Shown here: one piece after another, positions 17,235-26,756 of the stretch
Layout of the letters: each line of letters begins with the position of its first letter
How positions within the stretch are numbered: position 1 is the stretch's first letter
From: Deltaproteobacteria bacterium
GTDB taxonomy: Bacteria > Myxococcota_C > UBA6777
Direction of reading: 5' to 3'
DNA length: 39,561 bases
Assembly: GCA_006226375.1 (NCBI GenBank)
Contig: SBHC01000030.1
Location: 1 to 39,561, forward strand
The notes under the pieces: generated by a model
What the model was told of the DNA's origin: nothing
What the model saw: only the letters and a program-made list of their open reading frames with translations
Database searches by the model: none
Program-made: the position numbers and the translations under genes

Positions 17235-20200
17235 ATGCGACTTCGTTTGTTTCATGTCCTGATGCTTACTGGATTGGGTTTGATGTTTGTGGTGGGTTGT
17301 AGTCAAGCACCTCCCAATCCCTGTGACGAGGTCACATGCGAGGCCAACTTCAAGTGCGAGCTTGGAAAGTGTGTGCCTGACTGCAAAGACACCGAGACGA
17401 CCTGTGATAACGGATGTCATGATTTGCTGACGTCCAACGTTCATTGTGGGAAGTGCGGTGAATCCTGCAAAGAAGGTTTCAAATGCGACAAAGGAAAGTG
17501 CATCCTTGATTGCAAGGATGGGACCTCTCTGTGCGACGAAGCCTGTGTTGACACGCAAACCAATCCCCAACATTGTGGTCGCTGTGGGAATGAGTGTTTG
17601 AAGGGAACCGACGAAGTTTGCTCCGACGGAAAGTGCGTCCTGCAGTGCAAAGACGGTGACTCCGAGTGCGCCAACTCTTGCGTCAATCTGAAAACCGACA
17701 AAGCCAACTGCGGCTTGTGCGGCAAAGCCTGCAAAGACGACGAAGTCTGCACCAACGGAACATGCGAAGCCGACTGTGTTCGCGGAACAACGGACTGCAA
17801 CGGCTCCTGTGTGAATCTTCAGTCCGACAAGAACAACTGTGGCAAGTGCGGAACGGCCTGCAAAGACGGCGAGGTTTGCTCCAAGGGCGCTTGTGAAGTC
17901 CAGTGTCAACCTGGACAAACCAATTGCGGTGGGTCGTGCTTCTCCACGCAGTCCAACCGAGACCACTGCGGTGGCTGCAACAACGCTTGTACGGCCGGTC
18001 AAGCCTGCAACGGCGGTCGCTGTGAGACCACCTGCACCTCTGGAAAGACGGATTGCTCCGGCTCTTGCGTGGATCTTCAAGTCGATCCCGCCAACTGTGG
18101 CAAGTGTGGAACGACCTGCCAGGGCGACGAAACTTGTGTCAAAGGGACCTGCAAAATTGCTTGTCCTGCAGGTCAGTCGGTCTGCAGCGGAAAGTGCGTC
18201 GATCTGCAAACCACACGTGGTGCTTGCGGAAACTGTAGCACCGTCTGCAAAACTGCTGAGGTTTGTTCCACGGGTACATGCCAGCTTTCTTGTCAGCCGG
18301 GTCTTACCGATTGCAAGGGCAACTGTGTAAATCTGTTTTCCAGCAACCAACACTGTGGGGCTTGCGGCACAGCCTGTCAGCCAGGGGAAGTGTGCAACCA
18401 GGGCAAGTGCCAGCTGACTTGCCAATCGGGCTTGTCACAGTGCGCTGGAGCTTGTGTCGATCTGCAAACCAACCGCGCTCACTGCGGGTTCTGCGGCAAC
18501 GTTTGCAGCGCCGGGCAAGTATGCTCCCAAGGCAAATGTGAAGTGTCTTGCACACAGGGCTTTAACAACTGCGCTGGCAACTGTGTTAACCTTCAAGACA
18601 ACCGAAATTACTGCGGTAGCTGCGCGGCTTCCTGCAAAGCGGGTGAGATCTGCACCAAGGGGAAGTGTGAGTTATCCTGCCAGGCAGGGCTGACGCAATG
18701 CCAGGGGCAATGTGTCGACACCAAACAAAGCCTGACACACTGCGGTGCATGTGGAACGACCTGCAAAGCTGGCGAAGTCTGCTCCAATGGCATCTGCGCT
18801 CTGACTTGTGCGCAGGGACAAACCAAGTGCGGCAACTTGTGCGTGGTCCTCAGCTACGACCCCCAAAACTGTGGCAAGTGCGGCACCACATGCGGTCAGG
18901 CAGAAGCCTGCAACAATGGCAAATGCGAACTCTCTTGCCAAAAGGGTCTGACCAACTGCACCGGTCGTTGTGTGGATCTCAACTCCGATCGCAATTACTG
19001 CGGTAACTGCGGGACTGTGTGTCAGGCTGGACAGGTTTGCAACAACGGAAAGTGTGAGCTGTCCTGCCAGTCCGGTCTCTCGAATTGCAACGGTTCTTGT
19101 GTGAACCTTCAAAACAGTCGGCTTCATTGTGGAGCTTGCAACAAGGTCTGTGGTGCAGGGGAGATCTGCACCAGCGGAACGTGTGAGTTGTCTTGCCAGG
19201 CGGGTCTTAGCAACTGCAAAGGCAAGTGCGTGGATCAGCAAATTGACCCCGCCAACTGTGGCGCTTGCGGAGTGACTTGTTCTGCTGGGGAAGTTTGCAC
19301 AGGGGGTGGTTGCCAGCTGAGTTGTCCTCCAGGTCAAACCAAATGCGGTCAGAGCTGCGTGGACACCAACACTGACAACCAGCACTGTGGCAAATGCAAC
19401 AGCACATGCTCGGCCGGTCAGGTCTGTTCGCAAGGAACCTGTCAGTTGAGCTGCCAGGCGGGCCTCAACAACTGCTCTGGCACCTGCGTGAATCTCCGCT
19501 CCGACCTCAAACACTGTGGCGCTTGTGGAGTGACTTGCTCTGCAGGAGAGGTCTGCTCCAACGGTCAGTGTTTGTTGTCTTGTCAGCAGGGCCTCACGCA
19601 ATGCAGCTCCACCTGCGTCAATCTCAATACAGACAACGCTCACTGTGGAAGCTGTGGTAGCTCCTGCAATGCCGGAGAGGTTTGCTCCCAAGGCAAGTGC
19701 CAGTTGAGCTGTCAGCAGGGGCTGGTGACTTGTTCTGGAACTTGCGTCAACACAAGGACGGATCGGTTCCATTGTGGAAGCTGTGGAACAGTCTGTGCAA
19801 GCGGAACGGTCTGTGTCAGCGGCACCTGCACCATCTCTTGTCCAGCGGGTCAAACCAACTGCAGCGGCAAGTGTGTGGTCCTCTCTACAGACCCTACAAA
19901 CTGTGGCTCGTGTGGAACGTCTTGCACGGCAGGCCAGGTTTGTTCTCAGGGTTCTTGCCAGTTGAGCTGTCAGCAAGGCTTAACCAACTGCAACGGCACC
20001 TGCGTAAACCGCAAAACGGACAACACCAACTGCGGAGCGTGCGGAGTCACCTGTGTTTCGGGTCGCGTTTGCTCCAACGGTCAGTGCCAACTCACCTGCC
20101 AATCGGGTCTGACTATCTGTGGTGGGAAATGCGTCGACACCAACACCGACAACCAACACTGTGGTGCCTGCGGAACCACCTGCAAAACAGGGGAAGTTTG

Positions 20201-23200
20201 TTCTCAGGGAACGTGCCAACTGTCGTGTCAGTCGGGTCTCTCCAATTGCAGCGGGACATGTGTCAACACCACCAACGACCGGCTGAACTGCGGGAAATGT
20301 GCGACCACTTGCAAAGCCGGAGAGGTTTGTTCGCAAAGCTCCTGTCAGTTGAGTTGTCAGTCCGGTTTGACCAAGTGTGGGACCGTTTGTGTGAACACCC
20401 AGACCGACGTCGCTCACTGTGGCGGCTGCGGGGTGGCTTGTGCGTCAGGCGAAGTCTGCGTCAACGGTCAATGCCAGCTTACCTGCCAGTCAGGCCTGGA
20501 TAAATGTGCTGGTGTGTGTGTGAATCTGAAGACCGACAACGCCAACTGTGGCGGCTGCGGAAAGGCTTGTCCTTCTGGCCAAGTGTGCTCCAACGGTCAG
20601 TGCCAGTTAAGCTGCCAATCCGGGCTGACCAACTGCAAAGGAAAGTGTGTTGACCTACAGACAGACAACTTAAACTGCGGCGGATGCGCCACAAACTGCT
20701 CCTCTGGGGAGGTTTGTTCCCAGGCAAGCTGTCAGTTGAGCTGCCAGAAGGGACTGACCAAGTGCAACAACACCTGCGTGGATACCCAGTCTGACCGTCG
20801 AAACTGCGGAAACTGTGGGGCGGTGTGCAAGTCCGGCGAAGTCTGTAACGCAGGGACTTGTGAGATCAGCTGTCCTTCCGGCCAGATCAAATGCGGTAGC
20901 TTGTGTGTGGATTCGTCAACGGACCGGGCCAATTGTGGGTCTTGCTCCAACGCCTGCAAGTCGGGGCAAGTTTGTGCGAGCGGCAAGTGTGTCGTGAGCT
21001 GTCCTGGTACACAAAAGGAATGCAGCGGAGCTTGCACTGACACGCAAACCGACAGCAGCAACTGCGGCGCCTGTAACACCCGATGTTCTGGAGGCCAACA
21101 GTGTTCCGCCGGTTCATGTTCCTGCCCAACAGGCCTGACAAGCTGCTCGGGTACTTGTCGTAACCTGACCAACGATCGCGACCACTGTGGAGCGTGCGGC
21201 AAAGCTTGTTCTTCGGGTGAATTGTGCTCCGGCGGAACATGTGTGGTGAGCTGTCCAAAGGGGCAAACCAACTGCTTTGGCGTTTGCATCGACACGCAAA
21301 CCGACAGCAAACACTGTGGCGCTTGTGGCACCGTCTGCAAAGGCGGAAAGTCTTGCTCCTCAGGTTCTTGTGTGTGTCCCTTGGGTCAGACCGATTGCTC
21401 AGGGATCTGTCGAGACCTCTCAACGGACCGCGCGCATTGTGGAAGTTGTGGCAAAGCCTGTGGCTCTGGTGAGTTGTGCGTGAATGGAAAGTGCCAGGTG
21501 TCTTGCCCCAGCGGTCAGACCGTGTGCAACAACGTTTGCGTCGACACAAAGACCAACTCGGCGAATTGTGGAGCCTGTGGCACCTCTTGTTCGGGTGGGA
21601 CGTTCTGTTCCAACAGCACCTGCAAATGTCCTCAGGGTCAAGCGGTTTGCAGCGGCGTCTGTAAGGACCTCTCCCAAGACCGAGCCAACTGTGGAACGTG
21701 TGGAACAACCTGCCAGACAGGCCAACTTTGTGTTAACGGTAGCTGCGAAATCTCTTGTCCTTCGGGTCAAAACGACTGCAAGGGCAAATGCGTAGACCGG
21801 CAGACCGACAACAACAACTGCGGAACATGTGGAACCGTCTGCAGCGGAGGCAAAGCTTGCACGTCAGGCTCGTGTGCCTGTCCTTCAGGCCAGACGGACT
21901 GCAAAGGAACGTGCGCCAACCTCAAGACTGATCGAGCGAACTGTGGTGCATGTGGAACAACGTGCTCGTCCGGACAAGTTTGTGCCAATGGAAAGTGCGA
22001 AGTGAGCTGTCCCACAGGCCAAACGGCTTGCAGCGGTGTGTGCGTTAACACCAGCACCGACGCGAAACATTGTGGGGCTTGTGGAACGTCCTGCCAGTCC
22101 GGTGAGGTCTGTGCCAACGGGAAATGCGTTCTCTCGTGTCCTTCGGGACAAACCGCGTGTGGAAGTTCCTGTGTGGACACGAAGTCGGATGCAAAGAATT
22201 GCGGAGCTTGTGGTCAATCTTGTTCGGGTGGGAAGATCTGCGCTTCGGGAACGTGCTCTTGTCCCTCCGGGCAGGTGGAATGCTCCGGTGTTTGCTACGA
22301 CTTGAGTAACAGTCGCTCCCACTGTGGAGCCTGCAGCCGAGTCTGCAAGTCAGGCGAACTTTGTGTGAACAGCCAATGCGTTCTTTCCTGTCCAACGGCT
22401 CAACCAACAAATTGCAGCGGTGTGTGCGTAGATACCCAAACGGACAACAGCAACTGCAAGCAATGTGGGGTTCAATGCTTAGGCGGAAGCCAATGCGTCT
22501 TGGGTGTTTGTACATGCCTGGGTGGCACCACAAATTGCAGCGGAACCTGTCGAGACCTACAGTCGGACCGGAATCATTGCGGCGGGTGCGGCAAAGCCTG
22601 CAAGTCTGGTGAACTCTGCGTGAATGGGGCTTGTGCGGTGAGCTGCCCGATCGGTCAGACCGCTTGCAACGGCCGATGTGTGGACCTTCAATCCGACTCC
22701 AGTCATTGTGGAGCCTGCGGTACCAAGTGCACAGGTGGAAAGGTTTGTGGCTCGGGTACATGTGGATGTCCTTCCGGTCAGAGCGAATGTTCCGGTGTCT
22801 GTGTGAACCTGCAGACCGACGCGAGCAACTGCGGCCAGTGCGTCAAACAGTGCAAAGCGGGTGAAGTGTGTTCGAGCGGTGTCTGCAAGTTGTCGTGTCC
22901 CACGGGCCAAACCGCGTGCAGCGGCTCTTGTGTGGACACCAACTCCAGCGCGGAACACTGTGGGGCTTGTGGCACCCGATGCACCGGTGGAAAGATCTGC
23001 GCCTCTGGAAAGTGTGCCTGCCCCTCAGGCCAGACAGACTGCTCTGGTGTTTGCGTGAATCTCAGCACGGACCGGGCAAACTGTGGCGCCTGCAAGACGG
23101 CCTGCTCCTCCGGTCAGCTGTGTGTGAACGCCAAATGCACGTTCTCTTGTCCTACGGGCCAAACGGCCTGCAGCGGAGCTTGTGTGAATATGCAGTCCGA

Positions 23201-25079
23201 TGCCAATCACTGCGGTGGCTGTGGAACCAAGTGCTCCGGCGGCAAGGTCTGTGTCGGTGGAGCGTGTGCTTGTCCTTCGGGCCAGACCGATTGCTCGGGA
23301 ATCTGCGTAGACTTAAAGACCGATCGGGCAAACTGTGGTGCCTGCAAAACAGCCTGTACCTCCGGGCAACTTTGCAACAACGGCACATGCACGCTGAGTT
23401 GTCCTACTGCCCAACCAACCAACTGCGGTGGATTCTGTGTGGACACCAAGACCGACAACGGAAACTGTGGACAGTGTGGTATCCAATGCACCGGAGGTCA
23501 ACGATGTGTGTTGGGTGCTTGCAAATGTGTAACAGGTACCAACTGTAGCGGTGTTTGTGTGGACTTGCAAACCGACAGGACCAACTGCGGAAAGTGCGGA
23601 ACTGTCTGCCAGGCCGGCGCTCTCTGTAGCAGCGGGACTTGCACCTTAAGCTGCCCCACAGGACAGACTGCCTGCAGCGGATCTTGCGTGGACACAAAGA
23701 AAGACGCCAACAACTGCGGCACCTGCGGCAATGTTTGCAAAGGGGGCAAAGTTTGTTCGGGCGGGGCTTGCAAATGTCCAGTGGGACAGACCGATTGTGG
23801 TGGAACATGCTACGACACCAAGACCAACAACAGCCATTGCGGCAAGTGCAACACGGCTTGCTCCTCCAGTGAAACCTGCACCAACGGAAGCTGCAAAACG
23901 ACAGGTTGTCCCATCGGACAAGTCCTCTGTAACGGTGTTTGCACCAACACCCTGACAAGCAACAGTCACTGTGGGGCTTGTGGCAATGCCTGTGGAAGTG
24001 GTCAGACTTGTTGCTCTGGAAGTTGTCGGACCACGGCAACCGACTCCCAGCATTGTGGGGGATGCAGCAAGGCTTGTTCGGGAGGCCAGACTTGCCAAAG
24101 CAGCTCGTGTGCTTGTCCATCAGGGCAGGCTCTCTGCAGCAACGTATGCACCAACATCCAGTTCGACACCAACAACTGCGGTGGGTGTGGCAAACAGTGC
24201 AAATCCGGCGAAGTGTGCTTCAGCGGAAGATGCCTTGTCCTTTGCAAGTCGGGAGAGACGAACTGTTCGGGGACATGCTATGACACCCAAACAAGCAACC
24301 TTCACTGCGGTCGATGTGGAAACAACTGCGGATCCAATGCATCTTGTTCCAGCGGATTGTGCTGCAACACAGGCTTCACAAACTGCAGCAACTCCTGTGT
24401 GAACACGCAGACCGACAAGAACCATTGTGGTGGCTGTGGCAAAGTATGTCCTGGAAGCTCCACATGTGTCAGCGGCAAATGCGAACTCCCATGTCCTTCG
24501 GGCCAAACGAACTGCAACGGCTTCTGCAAAGACCTCAACTCAGACAACGCCAACTGTGGCTCTTGCGGCAACGTTTGCAAATCAACCGAACAGTGTGTCG
24601 CGCAACAATGTCGTGTGCTGACGGTGGTTAGTTCCCCCGATGGCTCTTCAGCGAATGGTTCTGCAACCACAACCGGTCGGAACTTCTTCCTGTCTTTCCC
24701 CATCACCTTGACCAAGAATACGACCATCGCTGCCATTGGGATCAACTTCTCTGTTGGAGTCGCCAATACCGTGACTTTGGGTATCTATTCCAACAACAAC
24801 AACGCGCCAGGAACCCTGCTTGCCAAGACGAACTCGGTGACCATACAACAAGGAAAGATGGTTCTATCCACGACAACTACGCCAAGTTTGTCGGCAGGAA
24901 CGTACTACCTTGCCTTGGTCTTGGTGGGTTCGTTGGGGAACAACAACATCATCACCCAAACCTCTCCTCCGGTGACCTGGCATTTCTTTGCTTCCACAAG
25001 CTTGCCGGCATCTGTCACGCCTGGCTCGACAGGGACATTCCCTCAGACACCTCTCGCTATGTGGGTCCTCGGCTACTAG
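17235..25079 (+). CDS. Giant lipoprotein of about 57 Stig1-like cysteine repeats
   Basis: The 2614-residue product has a lipoprotein signal (MRLRLF, hydrophobic core, lipobox VVGC with Cys22). From about residue 48 to 2461 it is built of about 57 tandem units of 41-43 residues with around eight cysteines each, of the form C-x6-C-x3-C then NCG/HCG-x-CG-x2-C then evC-x4-C. This is the Stig1 / MXAN_6577-like cysteine-rich pattern. Units before about 21.0 kb are uniform; later units alternate between two types. The last 150 residues form a separate cysteine-free, Thr/Ser/Asn-rich beta-type domain (GTYYLALVLVG). AAGGA lies 8 nt before the ATG at 17235. No enzyme motif is seen. A disulfide-ladder surface fibre or adhesin anchored in the outer membrane is the most likely role, by inference. 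It ends 18 bp from the convergent amine oxidase gene. Confidence 0.85.
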   Translation: MRLRLFHVLMLTGLGLMFVVGCSQAPPNPCDEVTCEANFKCELGKCVPDCKDTETTCDNGCHDLLTSNVHCGKCGESCKEGFKCDKGKCILDCKDGTSLCDEACVDTQTNPQHCGRCGNECLKGTDEVCSDGKCVLQCKDGDSECANSCVNLKTDKANCGLCGKACKDDEVCTNGTCEADCVRGTTDCNGSCVNLQSDKNNCGKCGTACKDGEVCSKGACEVQCQPGQTNCGGSCFSTQSNRDHCGGCNNACTAGQACNGGRCETTCTSGKTDCSGSCVDLQVDPANCGKCGTTCQGDETCVKGTCKIACPAGQSVCSGKCVDLQTTRGACGNCSTVCKTAEVCSTGTCQLSCQPGLTDCKGNCVNLFSSNQHCGACGTACQPGEVCNQGKCQLTCQSGLSQCAGACVDLQTNRAHCGFCGNVCSAGQVCSQGKCEVSCTQGFNNCAGNCVNLQDNRNYCGSCAASCKAGEICTKGKCELSCQAGLTQCQGQCVDTKQSLTHCGACGTTCKAGEVCSNGICALTCAQGQTKCGNLCVVLSYDPQNCGKCGTTCGQAEACNNGKCELSCQKGLTNCTGRCVDLNSDRNYCGNCGTVCQAGQVCNNGKCELSCQSGLSNCNGSCVNLQNSRLHCGACNKVCGAGEICTSGTCELSCQAGLSNCKGKCVDQQIDPANCGACGVTCSAGEVCTGGGCQLSCPPGQTKCGQSCVDTNTDNQHCGKCNSTCSAGQVCSQGTCQLSCQAGLNNCSGTCVNLRSDLKHCGACGVTCSAGEVCSNGQCLLSCQQGLTQCSSTCVNLNTDNAHCGSCGSSCNAGEVCSQGKCQLSCQQGLVTCSGTCVNTRTDRFHCGSCGTVCASGTVCVSGTCTISCPAGQTNCSGKCVVLSTDPTNCGSCGTSCTAGQVCSQGSCQLSCQQGLTNCNGTCVNRKTDNTNCGACGVTCVSGRVCSNGQCQLTCQSGLTICGGKCVDTNTDNQHCGACGTTCKTGEVCSQGTCQLSCQSGLSNCSGTCVNTTNDRLNCGKCATTCKAGEVCSQSSCQLSCQSGLTKCGTVCVNTQTDVAHCGGCGVACASGEVCVNGQCQLTCQSGLDKCAGVCVNLKTDNANCGGCGKACPSGQVCSNGQCQLSCQSGLTNCKGKCVDLQTDNLNCGGCATNCSSGEVCSQASCQLSCQKGLTKCNNTCVDTQSDRRNCGNCGAVCKSGEVCNAGTCEISCPSGQIKCGSLCVDSSTDRANCGSCSNACKSGQVCASGKCVVSCPGTQKECSGACTDTQTDSSNCGACNTRCSGGQQCSAGSCSCPTGLTSCSGTCRNLTNDRDHCGACGKACSSGELCSGGTCVVSCPKGQTNCFGVCIDTQTDSKHCGACGTVCKGGKSCSSGSCVCPLGQTDCSGICRDLSTDRAHCGSCGKACGSGELCVNGKCQVSCPSGQTVCNNVCVDTKTNSANCGACGTSCSGGTFCSNSTCKCPQGQAVCSGVCKDLSQDRANCGTCGTTCQTGQLCVNGSCEISCPSGQNDCKGKCVDRQTDNNNCGTCGTVCSGGKACTSGSCACPSGQTDCKGTCANLKTDRANCGACGTTCSSGQVCANGKCEVSCPTGQTACSGVCVNTSTDAKHCGACGTSCQSGEVCANGKCVLSCPSGQTACGSSCVDTKSDAKNCGACGQSCSGGKICASGTCSCPSGQVECSGVCYDLSNSRSHCGACSRVCKSGELCVNSQCVLSCPTAQPTNCSGVCVDTQTDNSNCKQCGVQCLGGSQCVLGVCTCLGGTTNCSGTCRDLQSDRNHCGGCGKACKSGELCVNGACAVSCPIGQTACNGRCVDLQSDSSHCGACGTKCTGGKVCGSGTCGCPSGQSECSGVCVNLQTDASNCGQCVKQCKAGEVCSSGVCKLSCPTGQTACSGSCVDTNSSAEHCGACGTRCTGGKICASGKCACPSGQTDCSGVCVNLSTDRANCGACKTACSSGQLCVNAKCTFSCPTGQTACSGACVNMQSDANHCGGCGTKCSGGKVCVGGACACPSGQTDCSGICVDLKTDRANCGACKTACTSGQLCNNGTCTLSCPTAQPTNCGGFCVDTKTDNGNCGQCGIQCTGGQRCVLGACKCVTGTNCSGVCVDLQTDRTNCGKCGTVCQAGALCSSGTCTLSCPTGQTACSGSCVDTKKDANNCGTCGNVCKGGKVCSGGACKCPVGQTDCGGTCYDTKTNNSHCGKCNTACSSSETCTNGSCKTTGCPIGQVLCNGVCTNTLTSNSHCGACGNACGSGQTCCSGSCRTTATDSQHCGGCSKACSGGQTCQSSSCACPSGQALCSNVCTNIQFDTNNCGGCGKQCKSGEVCFSGRCLVLCKSGETNCSGTCYDTQTSNLHCGRCGNNCGSNASCSSGLCCNTGFTNCSNSCVNTQTDKNHCGGCGKVCPGSSTCVSGKCELPCPSGQTNCNGFCKDLNSDNANCGSCGNVCKSTEQCVAQQCRVLTVVSSPDGSSANGSATTTGRNFFLSFPITLTKNTTIAAIGINFSVGVANTVTLGIYSNNNNAPGTLLAKTNSVTIQQGKMVLSTTTTPSLSAGTYYLALVLVGSLGNNNIITQTSPPVTWHFFASTSLPASVTPGSTGTFPQTPLAMWVLGY
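17376..24620 (+). repeat. Tandem array of about 57 cysteine-repeat units
   Basis: Units average about 127 bp. I counted them by the recurring [NHY]CGxC core. Nucleotide copies differ widely at synonymous sites (TGC/TGT interchange), so most of the array is old. From about 21.0 to 23.8 kb the units alternate long (VSCPxG) and short (CxCPxG), giving a period near 252 bp. One unit near 24.0 kb lacks its first half. Confidence 0.85.
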
Positions 25080-25097
25080 GTCTTGACGAATAGCTGG

Positions 25098-26609
25098 CTA
25101 TGATTTCAACGCTGCTGTGACGGCTTTTCCGACTACTAGCCCACTGCTGTAAGCTCCGTGGGCTGTTGCGTTGTATTCCGAGCAAGCCTCTCCTGCAAAA
25201 TGTAAGGTTTTCCCGACAGGTGCGGCTAAGGCTTCACGCCATTGGAACCGGTTGACAGGAGAGAAAGAGTAGCTCCCCAAAGCAAAGGGGTCTTGGCCCC
25301 AGCGAGTGACCAACACTTTCTCTACGTCATCGTCTTTTACCTTTGCTCCGTACACCACTCTCAGCTTTGCGACGACGGCTTGGGTCAATTGGCTATCCGT
25401 CATTGTCTCCAGTTGACGGGCGAAAGAGGCCGCAACAAAAGCGGCAAGTACTGGCTTTTGATGGGAGTGCGCGTGGTTGACGAACACCACAAAGTCATCG
25501 TCTTTGGGTGGCAGCACGGTGAGAAAGGCTTGTTGGTTCGACCAAAACGTCTGCTTGAACTGGATGTAGATCTTGTTAAGCAATCCATAGCCACTGTCTG
25601 CGATGGCTTTTTTCTTCGCAGCCGGGAGTTCAGGAACAAAGCGGATTCCTGCTTGGGTGGTCGTGCTTGCTTTGAGTACGCCCAGCGGCACGGTCAGTAT
25701 CACTGCAGCACCCAGGTACTCTGTCCCATCTTGTGTTGTGAGCTTTACGAATGTCTCACTTGTATCCACCATCTTCACAGTCTGGTTCAACCGAATGTCT
25801 AACCCTTTGGCTTGGTGCTCGATGAACTGGCTGTATCCTTTTACCAAGATGGCATCACCACCTGGAAAACCCTTTGCTCTCAGCGCGGCTTTGACGCTCA
25901 TCTCTTCAAGGTCTGCTCCTGAACCATCCTCCGTGACCAGAGCCACGCAACGACGGACTTCTTCAGGTATTCCAGTCACACTTTGTAGAAGAGAGCCCAC
26001 GGATACATCGGTGGTTCCAGAGTAACTGGCAACTTGACGTTCCAACAATCCAAAGCCCCGCTCGATGGCTTGCAACTCTGTAGCATCAGAGGGTTTGCCA
26101 GTCATGCCAAAGAAGGCAATGTCTTCAAAGTCAGTGGGCTGGGTTTGGAACTGAAGTTGTTGAGCGAGCTGGGTCAGGGGGTTCCCTTGGACACCTTCTA
26201 TCCACTGCGCCCCTTGTTCTGCTGGAAACCCAAACCGGTTGTCTGTGTAGATTCGGCCACCTGTTCGGTCCCGTCCTTCAATCACCAGCACTGGAAAACC
26301 AGCCTTACTCAACTCCTGGGCTGCGGTCAGTCCTGCCATTCCAGCCCCGACAACAAGGACATGCTTGAGGCTTCCTTCCGCAGGTTTTCTTTCCGTGGAA
26401 GTTTCTGGTTGGGTGTCTTCTTTGACGAAGCGATCTGGGCTGGATGCTTCTTCTGACAGACCACCATCGCGCTTTGAGCCGGGTTGTTCTGCACTGGATT
26501 CGGTTCCACCCGTCGGTTGACTGCATCCAGCGGAGAGTACACTTCCGCCCAATGTGAGCGCTGCTGCTTGAAGAAAGCGACGTCGGTTCCATTGATTTTT
26601 GAGGGACAT
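25098..26609 (-). CDS. Tat-exported lipoprotein flavin amine oxidase
   Basis: This FAD-dependent monoamine/polyamine oxidase-like enzyme of about 503 residues would oxidise a primary or secondary amine with release of hydrogen peroxide. The N-terminus has a twin-arginine motif NRRRFLQAA and a lipobox LSAGC (Cys29), so it should be folded, carrying FAD, before export and then lipid-anchored. A short Ser/Glu/Asp-rich spacer precedes the FAD-binding VVGAGMAGLTAAQEL, IEGRDRTGGRIYT and EQGAQWIEG. The C-terminal FAD motif is FAGEACSEYNATAHGAYSSG. I chose the ATG at 26609, which places the RRR at residue 9; a GTG at 26624, with AAGGA just upstream, would add five residues. The substrate cannot be read from the sequence. 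It is the last of four minus-strand genes and converges on the giant cysteine-repeat gene. Confidence 0.88.
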   Translation of the reverse strand: MSLKNQWNRRRFLQAAALTLGGSVLSAGCSQPTGGTESSAEQPGSKRDGGLSEEASSPDRFVKEDTQPETSTERKPAEGSLKHVLVVGAGMAGLTAAQELSKAGFPVLVIEGRDRTGGRIYTDNRFGFPAEQGAQWIEGVQGNPLTQLAQQLQFQTQPTDFEDIAFFGMTGKPSDATELQAIERGFGLLERQVASYSGTTDVSVGSLLQSVTGIPEEVRRCVALVTEDGSGADLEEMSVKAALRAKGFPGGDAILVKGYSQFIEHQAKGLDIRLNQTVKMVDTSETFVKLTTQDGTEYLGAAVILTVPLGVLKASTTTQAGIRFVPELPAAKKKAIADSGYGLLNKIYIQFKQTFWSNQQAFLTVLPPKDDDFVVFVNHAHSHQKPVLAAFVAASFARQLETMTDSQLTQAVVAKLRVVYGAKVKDDDVEKVLVTRWGQDPFALGSYSFSPVNRFQWREALAAPVGKTLHFAGEACSEYNATAHGAYSSGLVVGKAVTAALKS

Positions 26610-26756
26610 CTTGAACGATTGCACTCCATCCTTAGAAGATTCAAACGTGATGGAATGATTGTAGGGGGATGCTATGCAAATGTCGACAAGCGGGGAGGGG
26701 GACAGAGGTGAAACCGAAACCCTGTGGGGCCTGAAATCGCACCTGGAGGTAGGGTG

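Noticed and set aside
17106-18425. A 439-residue minus-strand open frame opposite the cysteine array
   Set aside because: Its Ala/Thr/Val repeats are the reverse reading of the cysteine units; similar long shadows occur along both cysteine-rich genes.
17376-24620. CRISPR-like array because of the regular repeat spacing
   Set aside because: The periodic sequence is one continuous open frame of cysteine units, with diverged repeats and no unique spacers.
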